DNA from: Clostridia bacterium
Lineage (GTDB): Bacteria; Bacillota; Clostridia; Oscillospirales; Acutalibacteraceae
Assembly: GCA_017501865.1 (NCBI GenBank)
Contig: JAFVWD010000208.1
Span: 1 to 6,422, forward strand
DNA: 6,422 bases
Direction: 5' to 3'
Each line of letters opens with the position of its first letter. Position 1 is the first letter of the stretch. Below are positions 1-5,304 of this stretch, one piece after another. The notes beneath the pieces were generated by a model, which saw only the letters and a list, made by a program, of their open reading frames with translations, was not told the DNA's origin and did not search any database. Both the position numbers and the translations under genes were made by a program.

Positions 1-182
1 ATCCAATACTTACAGAAGCTTCTTTGGCTCTATATAATCAATATTCAAAAACTGCCGATACAATTAAAAATTTGGTTTTGTGCGGTAGATTAGCAGAGTT
101 TAAATACTATAATATGGACCAGGTTATTGAAAGAGCACTTGATATTTTTTATTTAATAAATAAGTTGTATTGGAGTCACTAA
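1..182 (+). CDS. glf: UDP-galactopyranose mutase, C-terminal fragment (5' end outside window)
   Basis: This is the last 59 codons of a gene entering from the left edge. It reads in the frame starting at base 3 and ends at TAA 180-182. UDP-galactopyranose mutase is a cytoplasmic FAD enzyme that interconverts UDP-galactopyranose and UDP-galactofuranose, the donor for galactofuranose in surface polysaccharides. The visible part begins PILTEASLALYNQYS and carries the family's C-terminal signature GRLAEFKYYNMDQVIERAL. There the Gly-Arg-Leu and the Tyr-x-Met-Asp segment belong to the FAD/substrate-binding region conserved in Glf proteins. The tail after it (DIFYLINKLYWSH) is short, as in many Firmicutes homologues. 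The catalytic core lies outside the window, so activity cannot be judged. The stop codon sits inside the terminator hairpin that follows. Identification rests on recognition of this C-terminal motif. Confidence 0.88.
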   Translation, partial: PILTEASLALYNQYSKTADTIKNLVLCGRLAEFKYYNMDQVIERALDIFYLINKLYWSH

Positions 183-226
183 TAAAATAAAAAGTGGTCA
201 CACTGACCACTTTTTATTTTATTAGT
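178..226. terminator. bidirectional Rho-independent terminator between convergent genes
   Basis: Bases 178-200 pair perfectly with 204-226 (23 bp) around the triloop CAC (201-203). The GC-richer tip of the stem (AGTGGTCA / TGACCACT) is flanked by A-rich DNA on the left and T-rich DNA on the right. Each strand therefore gives a stem followed by a U-rich run, which is what a two-way intrinsic terminator needs. The arms include both stop codons: TAA of glf at 180-182 and TAA of the fucosidase at 222-224 on the minus strand. The only DNA between the two genes is this hairpin. Confidence 0.93.
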
Positions 227-1571
227 AAACCTTTACCCAATCCATCTTAACCACATCTCTCGCAGATGTTATCTGAACCTTGAGTTCGTTGGTTTCGACG
301 TCTTCTAAAACCACAATTTTTCTGCTACCGATTGTAGTTTCGCTTGATAAGAAACGCCAGAGGTTATTGTCGTCTTTTGCATACACTTTAAAAGACTCTA
401 CCTTTTGACCTTCGGCGATTGCTTCTGCTACGTCAAGGTATTTTACTTTACACTTATCTTTTAACTTAACAATAAATTCTGTTTGGTAAGAGTCAGGCTT
501 TTTGTTTTCTGTAATTTCTGCACCTTCTGCAAGGTTAGTGCCGAGTTCTGCATTGATTTTGTCGCCCAACTCTTTAAGCCTTTGAATGTCTTTTTCATTG
601 AATTTACCATTCTTCATTGGCGGAATGTTCAGGTTGAAGGTTGTGTTACCGCCAACTGTTCTCAAATATGTATTAAAAAGCCTGTCTAAAGAGTGTGGCT
701 CTTCATTTTCGTGGTAGAACCATCCTGGTCTTATAGACATATCTGTTTCAGCAGGGCAGAAGGTAAGTGCTTTTGAGTACATTATGTTTGAAATTGAGCC
801 GATGTCCTTATCCCAGTTGAAAATGCCGTCAAGGTCGCCTTCCATTAAAGGTTCTACATCCGTTTTGTGTTCTGCTATTGAGCAGAGTTCATAAGGCACA
901 ACACACCATTGAGCGTGAGCGGCAGAGCCTGCTTCGTTACCGCACCAACGCATACCGCCCTTATCATTGAAAAATGTTGCGTTTGGTTGATATTTTCTTA
1001 TGGTTTTTATGTAGCGCTCAAAGTCGTAATTCTGCTTTTTACCGTTAGGACCTTCACCGCAAGCATTGTCAAACCATACGTGAAAAATTTCACCGTAATT
1101 TGTAAGTAGCTCAGTAAGCTGATTTACGTAGTAATCATTATACTCGTCCGTGCCGTAATACTTGGAATTTCTGTCCCACGGAGAGAGGTAAAAACCAAAT
1201 TTTATTCCGTGTTTTTTGCATGCTTCTGCACATTCTTTAACTATGTCACCCTTGCCGTTTTTGTACGGGCTGTTTTTCATAGAATGCTCGGTATATTTTG
1301 TTTGCCACAGGCAAAAACCATCGTGATGCTTTGCGGTTAATATCAAGCCTTTCATACCAGCAGATTTTACAGCCTTAACCCATTGTTCACAGTCAAGCTC
1401 TGTCGGATTGAAAATTGAAGGGGATTCTGTGCCGTCACCCCATTCCAAATTTGTAAATGTATTAGGGGAGAAGTGCACAAAAGCATAAAAGGGTGTTTCT
1501 CTTAATCGTTCTAACTGCGGTTTGTCAGGTTTAACATTAGCCGCAATCCTTAAAAACTCCTGAAGCTCCAT
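222..1571 (-). CDS. alpha-L-fucosidase, GH29 family (subfamily B-like), cytoplasmic
   Basis: The 449-residue glycoside hydrolase should remove terminal alpha-L-fucose from glycans by the retaining mechanism of family GH29. Visible marks of the (beta/alpha)8 barrel are HFSPNTF (33-39), KHHDGFCLW (81-89) and YLSPWDRN (128-135). Next comes VWFDNACGEGPNG (165-177), where D168 is the expected nucleophile. In RWCGNEAG (208-215), E213 is the expected acid/base of the alpha-1,3/4-acting subfamily B. NLNIPP (313-318) closes the barrel, and residues from about 345 look like the small C-terminal beta-sandwich. There is no signal peptide, lipobox or extra carbohydrate-binding module, so it should act on imported oligosaccharide or an internal glycoconjugate. 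ATG at 1571 is preceded by AGG (1579-1581), which overlaps the upstream gene's stop. It lies 8 nt after the patatin gene and is last in the operon. The family is secure. The linkage preference is inferred from the WFDxACGEGPNG and GNEAG motifs. Confidence 0.93.
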   Translation of the reverse strand: MELQEFLRIAANVKPDKPQLERLRETPFYAFVHFSPNTFTNLEWGDGTESPSIFNPTELDCEQWVKAVKSAGMKGLILTAKHHDGFCLWQTKYTEHSMKNSPYKNGKGDIVKECAEACKKHGIKFGFYLSPWDRNSKYYGTDEYNDYYVNQLTELLTNYGEIFHVWFDNACGEGPNGKKQNYDFERYIKTIRKYQPNATFFNDKGGMRWCGNEAGSAAHAQWCVVPYELCSIAEHKTDVEPLMEGDLDGIFNWDKDIGSISNIMYSKALTFCPAETDMSIRPGWFYHENEEPHSLDRLFNTYLRTVGGNTTFNLNIPPMKNGKFNEKDIQRLKELGDKINAELGTNLAEGAEITENKKPDSYQTEFIVKLKDKCKVKYLDVAEAIAEGQKVESFKVYAKDDNNLWRFLSSETTIGSRKIVVLEDVETNELKVQITSARDVVKMDWVKVY

Positions 1572-1579
1572 AATAAAAC

Positions 1580-2431
1580 CTACCTTGTAACAAATTCTTT
1601 TATTTCATTCAATTGTTTTAACGCAGTTTTTCTGCCTATGTCATAAGCAAGCTGTAATTTATCAGGATTGTGCTCAACTCTGCCCACAGGTAGTTTTTCC
1701 GGCGGTCTTATAACTAAGACATCGCCGCTTTTCTCTTTTTCTTGTATGAGCTTTATGGTTTTATTATAGTCATTGTGCCTGTTTTGCATTGTTTTATAAA
1801 CATTAGGGTATTCTTTTAAGGTTGCCTTAATAATCGGCAGAGCCTTACTCGGCTTTTTAATATAACCCTCAGGTTGTGTTAAAATAACAATATTCTTGTC
1901 ATAGCCAATGCTTTCAAAATATTCTAACGGTATCGAATCGGAAATACCGCCATCAAGTAATTTGTAATCTGTAGCTTCAACTACTCTTGAAGCAATCGGC
2001 ATAGAAGCAGAAGCCCTTATCCAGGTTAAATCTTCATCTCTGCCGGTTATACATTTTCTGTAAAGCGGCTTTCCCGTTTCAACATCAGTACAGACAACGT
2101 AGAATTCCATAGGGTTTTCAAGGTATGCTTTGCAGTCAAATAAGTCTAACTCGTAAGGAATTGTGATATAACAGAATTCTGCACCGTACAAATCGCCGGT
2201 TTTTATAAGGGAGCGTATACTGCAAAAACGAGGGTCATTGCAGTATTTTTTATTATAACGCAGAACTCTGCCTATCTGATTTGATTTTATATTGCACCCG
2301 AAGGCCGCCCCTGCTGAAACACCTATAGCACCGTCAAAATGTATTTTGTTTTCCATTAAAACATCCATTACACCTGCGGTGAACAATCCGCGCATAGCGC
2401 CGCCTTCCATAATTAAACCGTATTTGCTCAT
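1580..2431 (-). CDS. patatin-like acyl hydrolase (phospholipase family, DUF6363-type C-terminus)
   Basis: This 283-residue serine hydrolase of the bacterial patatin family (YjjU/RssA-like) cleaves acyl esters of lipids with a Ser-Asp dyad. All catalytic elements are present: the oxyanion-hole loop EGGAMRG (9-15), the nucleophile elbow GVSAG with S39, and the Asp motif DGG with D160. ASASMPI (140-146) is also typical of the fold. The C-terminal segment, about 205-275 (ending LIQEKEKSGDVLVIRPPE and then a Gly-Arg-Val-Glu stretch), resembles the DUF6363 domain that follows patatin in this group. No signal peptide or membrane segment is seen, so it should be cytoplasmic or peripherally membrane-bound. 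ATG 2431 has a good Shine-Dalgarno GAAGG (2439-2443) seven bases upstream. It starts 20 nt after the EEP gene and ends 8 nt before the fucosidase, with its TAG embedded in that gene's ribosome-binding region, suggesting translational coupling. The physiological lipid substrate is unknown. Confidence 0.92.
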   Translation of the reverse strand: MSKYGLIMEGGAMRGLFTAGVMDVLMENKIHFDGAIGVSAGAAFGCNIKSNQIGRVLRYNKKYCNDPRFCSIRSLIKTGDLYGAEFCYITIPYELDLFDCKAYLENPMEFYVVCTDVETGKPLYRKCITGRDEDLTWIRASASMPIASRVVEATDYKLLDGGISDSIPLEYFESIGYDKNIVILTQPEGYIKKPSKALPIIKATLKEYPNVYKTMQNRHNDYNKTIKLIQEKEKSGDVLVIRPPEKLPVGRVEHNPDKLQLAYDIGRKTALKQLNEIKEFVTR

Positions 2432-2451
2432 TTGAAAACCTTCATTTTAAT

Positions 2452-3324
2452 TTATTTTATATATAAATCCGCGTAAACAGGGAAGTGGTCCGAAACATAT
2501 TTTCCGTCTATACCTGCAGTGACTACTCTATAAGTATCGGCAGAAAAATTACCGTTAATCATTACATAGTCAATAACATCCTTGTAAACGGAGGGTTTTA
2601 TGTTGTGGAAGGTGAGATAATCCATTGTATTTTTTGCCAAATGCTTTGTGTCGTACATAAAGCCTGAATTTACGAATTGAAGATAGTTTTCTGTGCCTTC
2701 TTCAATATTCATATCTGCTGTGAATACTGCCGGAATATTTTTGTATTCCCTGAGCTTTTCAAGCATCATTTCAACACCGTTCCTTCTTGCCTCTACACCA
2801 ATGTGGTCAAGGTGAGTGTTGACATGAACATATTTTTCTTTTGTTGATTTGTTTTCTAAAACCGCCCATGTGCAAATTCTGTAACAAGCAGCATCCCAAC
2901 CCTTGGACTCTTTATGGGGTGTTTCAGAAAGCCAGAAGTTTCCGCTTTCTACTACATAATATTTGTCTTTTAAGTAAAATATGGAGGAGTATTCTCCGTC
3001 GTCTTCACGAGGAATTCCGACGTAGTCATATTTATCTGCCAGAGCATCTTTTAAGTATTCCATCCATTCAGGTGTTGCTTCCTGCAGTCCTACTGAATCA
3101 GGAGCACCTTTTAAAATAGTCTCACTTACAAGCGGGTAACGCGACTCAGCAGTCTGAACTCCCACACCTGAGCAACGTATGTTAAATGACATTATTCTTA
3201 CAGCCTTTTCTTTTTTAGGGAGAAAATCAAATATTTTATCCTCGGGAACCAATTCGATTTTGCCTGATTTAATATCGGCTTTTATGAGTTCTTCAATGCT
3301 TTGCATTTCTTTTTCAGTTAACAT
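2452..3324 (-). CDS. endonuclease/exonuclease/phosphatase (EEP) family metal-dependent hydrolase
   Basis: The protein is 290 residues from the chosen start. It belongs to the Mg-dependent EEP superfamily (exonuclease III / sphingomyelinase / deadenylase fold, COG3568-like), which hydrolyses phosphodiester or phosphomonoester bonds. The active-site series is complete and in order: N48 in SFNIR, E82 in LQEATPEW, H171 in NTHLDHIG, D204 and N206 in TADMN (many relatives have GDFN), D252 in DVIDYVM, and D279-H280 in SDHFPV. FWLSETP (130-136) and KGWDAACYR (141-149) are typical of this subgroup. Residues 1-40 form a charged, probably helical extension before the first beta strand. No signal peptide is seen. 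The reading frame stays open to 3519, but ATG 3324 is chosen for two reasons. A promoter at 3359-3387 puts the transcript start near 3352, and the added residues have no family match that I recognise. The Shine-Dalgarno is weak (AAAGAG, 3335-3340). It is first in the operon. The natural substrate (nucleic acid, lipid or sugar phosphate) cannot be told. Confidence 0.9.
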   Translation of the reverse strand: MLTEKEMQSIEELIKADIKSGKIELVPEDKIFDFLPKKEKAVRIMSFNIRCSGVGVQTAESRYPLVSETILKGAPDSVGLQEATPEWMEYLKDALADKYDYVGIPREDDGEYSSIFYLKDKYYVVESGNFWLSETPHKESKGWDAACYRICTWAVLENKSTKEKYVHVNTHLDHIGVEARRNGVEMMLEKLREYKNIPAVFTADMNIEEGTENYLQFVNSGFMYDTKHLAKNTMDYLTFHNIKPSVYKDVIDYVMINGNFSADTYRVVTAGIDGKYVSDHFPVYADLYIK

Positions 3325-3358
3325 TATAACCACACTCTTTTTTAAAAATATATACCAA

Positions 3359-3387
3359 ATTATACCACAACACATAAAATATGTAAA
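3359..3387 (-). promoter_or_regulatory. sigma-A-type promoter of the EEP-patatin-fucosidase operon
   Basis: Read on the minus strand, TTTACA (3382-3387) and TATAAT (3359-3364) are separated by exactly 17 bp. The -10 box is preceded by TGG, giving an extended -10 (TGnTATAAT). Transcription should start near 3352, leaving a leader of about 28 nt before ATG 3324. This placement rules out the longer open frame to 3519 as the real gene start. It is the only good promoter I see for the three-gene operon. Confidence 0.8.
3372..3384. promoter_or_regulatory. operator-like dyad ACAT-N5-ATGT in the operon promoter
   Basis: The 13-bp dyad ACATAAAATATGT has five-base arms (ACATA/TATGT) around AAA. It lies between the -35 and -10 boxes of the minus-strand promoter and touches the -35 box. 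A similar ACAT-N5-ATGT dyad covers the -10 box of the divergent promoter, centred 64 bp away. A regulator binding here could block both promoters. In DNA this AT-rich, chance is a real alternative. Confidence 0.3.
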
Positions 3388-3417
3388 GAAAAGAGCCTTG
3401 TAAATGTTATACATATA

Positions 3418-3446
3418 TTGACAATAATGCACCGAACATATAAAAT
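3418..3446 (+). promoter_or_regulatory. sigma-A-type promoter of the ABC exporter genes
   Basis: TTGACA (3418-3423), a perfect -35 consensus, is followed after 17 bp by TAAAAT (3441-3446), five of six matches to the -10 consensus. The expected start is near 3453, giving a short leader of about 25 nt before ATG 3478. The -35 box sits inside the short palindrome TATTGACAATA (3416-3426). This promoter and the minus-strand one stand back to back, with 30 bp between their -35 boxes. Confidence 0.85.
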
Positions 3447-3448
3447 GT
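3436..3448. promoter_or_regulatory. operator-like dyad ACAT-N5-ATGT over the exporter -10 box
   Basis: ACATATAAAATGT has four-base arms (ACAT/ATGT) with a five-base spacer and covers the -10 box of the plus-strand promoter. It has the same arms and spacing as the dyad at 3372-3384 in the opposite promoter. The two centres are 64 bp apart, about six helical turns, so a shared repressor binding both on one DNA face is conceivable. This is pattern evidence only. Confidence 0.25.
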
Positions 3449-3466
3449 AATGAAACTATGGATTTA

Positions 3467-3471
3467 TGGAG
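3467..3471 (+). promoter_or_regulatory. ribosome-binding site of the first ABC exporter gene
   Basis: TGGAG lies six bases before ATG 3478. It is the only good Shine-Dalgarno downstream of the predicted transcript start (about 3453), so it fixes the start of the exporter gene. Confidence 0.75.
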
Positions 3472-3477
3472 TAGAAA

Positions 3478-5304
3478 ATGAAAAAAATCAAGGAAAAAAA
3501 GCTGCGTCAGAAAGCACATATATTAAAAAATACTGCTTTTATGCTACGGTGTGCGTTTAAATGCTCACCGTTATCGGTTTTAATAATATATTTTTCGTAT
3601 ATAGCGGAAAATGTTTACTATGCTGTCGTTATAAATGTTATGTTCCTCGAAACTGCACTTTCTGTTATAGAGGGTAACGGCACCTTTAAGGAATTTGTTA
3701 TAAGGATGCTCATAATTGTTCTGGGTAAAATTCTTGTTGACCTTATAGGGTACATAGATGTTTATACGGTAAGAGTAAAATTTCAGATAAAATGTGAGAG
3801 CTACCTTAACTCGCTTATATTTAAAAAGGCTCAGGAGGTTGAACTTGGTTGTTATGAAAATCCGGAGTTTTTTGATAATTACAACAGAGCAACCTGGGTA
3901 ATAGACCGTGACGGCTTCAAGAGGATTATAGAGGGCTCTGCATGGACTCTCGGTTCGCTTGCCAGCCTTATAACCCTCGTTGCTTATCTTGTGTCAATAG
4001 ACCCGGTTCTTATTGTTTTTGTATTGTGTCCTGTTGTAGTTGTTGTTTTCAAAATTCTCAAAAACAATCTTGAGCTTGAAAAAGAAAAGGATATGACTCC
4101 TTTTGAACGTCAGAAGGATTATATAAGAAGAACAATTCTTCTGAAGGATTTTGCAAAGGAAATAAAAACAACAAACATATTTGTTGTTTTAGAAAAAAGA
4201 TTCCGCAAGGCAATAGAAGGTAATATAGTAGTTATAAAAAAATATGGTTGGAAAATAGCGCTGCTTGAGTTTTTCGCAGACTATTTTGCAGAAATTATCC
4301 CTGTTACAGGCGGTTTTGTTTATGGTTGCTATAGACTTATGGTTGTAGGAGATATTCCTGTTTCTGAATTTTCGGTTCTTGTTTCAGCTATAACTACCTG
4401 CAGAAATAAAATTAATCATTTGGCATATTATTTTGCAATGCAGCAAAAGCATTGTCTCTGGGTTCAGAATTTAAGAGATTTTCTTGAGTATGAACCGAAA
4501 ATACAAAGCGGAGATATTATACCGGAGAGCTTTCAGAAGCTTGAATTTAAAAATGTTTCTTTCAGGTATAAGGATGATTCACCATATATTATAAAGAATC
4601 TTTCTTTCATAATAGAAAAAGGGCAGACTGTTGCTGTTGTAGGACATAACGGTGCAGGTAAAACAACTCTTTCAAAGCTTTTAATGCGTTTTTATGATGT
4701 AACTGACGGAGAAATTCTTTATAACGGAATAAATATTAAAGAATATGATTTGCAGAAATACCGAGAAAGATTTGCATCTGTTTTTCAGGATTACAGAGTG
4801 TTTGCTATGACTGTTGCAGAAAATGTTCTGACTGAAGAGGTTTCTGACGAAAACAGAGAAATTGCCGTAAATGCGCTTAAAATGGCGGGTGCATATAAGA
4901 AAATAGATAAGCTGGCAAACAAAGAGAATTCCCTTTTGACAAAGGAATTTGATTCGGAGGGTGTTCTTCTTTCCGGCGGTGAAACTCAAAAAGTTACAAT
5001 AGCACGACTTTTTGCGAGAGATTTTGACATTGCGGTGCTTGATGAACCGTCATCGGCACTTGACCCTGTTGCCGAAAGTAAAATGTACGATGCTCTTCTT
5101 GAAGGTACAAAGGGTAAAACGGTTATTTATATTTCTCACAGACTTTCAAGTGCAACCCGTTCAGATAATATTATTGTGTTTAACGAGGGTGTAATGGTGG
5201 AACAGGGAACCCACGACGAGCTTATGGAGAAAAAAGGCGTTTATAGTGAGATGTTCACATTGCAGGCATCGGGATACAAGGAGGTGTGCGAGGGTGAAGA
5301 ATAA
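3478..5304 (+). CDS. ABC exporter half-transporter (membrane domain fused to ATPase domain)
   Basis: The 608-residue protein has an ABC exporter layout. An N-terminal membrane domain has about six helices (roughly 32-58, 73-95, 155-172, 175-193, 262-290 and 296-320) and is followed by a nucleotide-binding domain from about 355. The ATPase motifs are intact: A-loop Y364, Walker A GHNGAGKTT (389-397) with K395, Q-loop Q437, signature LSGGE (498-502, where LSGGQ is usual), Walker B ending LDEP with catalytic E523, D-loop SALD (526-529) and H-loop H554. It should use ATP to move a substrate out across the cytoplasmic membrane. MTPFER (206-211), in the long cytoplasmic loop, is matched by MTPLDR in the next gene. 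The length is normal for a half-transporter, which must dimerise. The overlapping downstream gene is the obvious partner. No bacteriocin precursor, peptidase domain or sensor kinase lies nearby, so the substrate is open (peptide, lipid or drug). Confidence 0.93.
   Translation: MKKIKEKKLRQKAHILKNTAFMLRCAFKCSPLSVLIIYFSYIAENVYYAVVINVMFLETALSVIEGNGTFKEFVIRMLIIVLGKILVDLIGYIDVYTVRVKFQIKCESYLNSLIFKKAQEVELGCYENPEFFDNYNRATWVIDRDGFKRIIEGSAWTLGSLASLITLVAYLVSIDPVLIVFVLCPVVVVVFKILKNNLELEKEKDMTPFERQKDYIRRTILLKDFAKEIKTTNIFVVLEKRFRKAIEGNIVVIKKYGWKIALLEFFADYFAEIIPVTGGFVYGCYRLMVVGDIPVSEFSVLVSAITTCRNKINHLAYYFAMQQKHCLWVQNLRDFLEYEPKIQSGDIIPESFQKLEFKNVSFRYKDDSPYIIKNLSFIIEKGQTVAVVGHNGAGKTTLSKLLMRFYDVTDGEILYNGINIKEYDLQKYRERFASVFQDYRVFAMTVAENVLTEEVSDENREIAVNALKMAGAYKKIDKLANKENSLLTKEFDSEGVLLSGGETQKVTIARLFARDFDIAVLDEPSSALDPVAESKMYDALLEGTKGKTVIYISHRLSSATRSDNIIVFNEGVMVEQGTHDELMEKKGVYSEMFTLQASGYKEVCEGEE
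5278..5284 (+). promoter_or_regulatory. strong Shine-Dalgarno that decides the GTG start of the second exporter gene
   Basis: AAGGAGG, a full match to the anti-Shine-Dalgarno, lies inside the last codons of the upstream gene, nine bases before GTG 5294. No comparable site precedes the next in-frame ATG at 5339, so the GTG is preferred. Confidence 0.85.

Noticed and set aside
483..1109. Small plus-strand open frames opposite the fucosidase (483-689 and 909-1109)
   Set aside because: They are antisense shadows of a well-supported GH29 gene, with low-complexity Cys/Phe/Val-rich translations, no recognisable domain, and no good ribosome-binding site that I noticed.
3322..3330. GTTATAATG at the EEP start as a -10 promoter box
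   Set aside because: TATAAT is present, but no -35 box lies at 16-18 bp; the nearest TTGGTA is 24 bp away. It would also start transcription inside the gene. The promoter at 3359-3387 is much better.
2485..3403. Plus-strand open frames opposite the EEP gene (2485-2667, 2841-3119, 3179-3403)
   Set aside because: They are antisense to a gene with a complete active-site motif series, and their translations look like non-coding frames.
3325..3519. Upstream extension of the EEP open frame (65 extra residues, Cys/Phe-rich)
   Set aside because: It runs back over the operon's own promoter (3359-3387), beyond the predicted transcript start near 3352, and into the opposite gene. The added residues are the translation of AT-rich control DNA and match no part of the EEP fold.
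4681..5194. Minus-strand frame 4681-4989 and plus-strand frame 5012-5194 inside the ABC ATPase domain
   Set aside because: Both overlap intact Walker B, signature or other conserved ATPase motifs of the exporter and have no family resemblance of their own.
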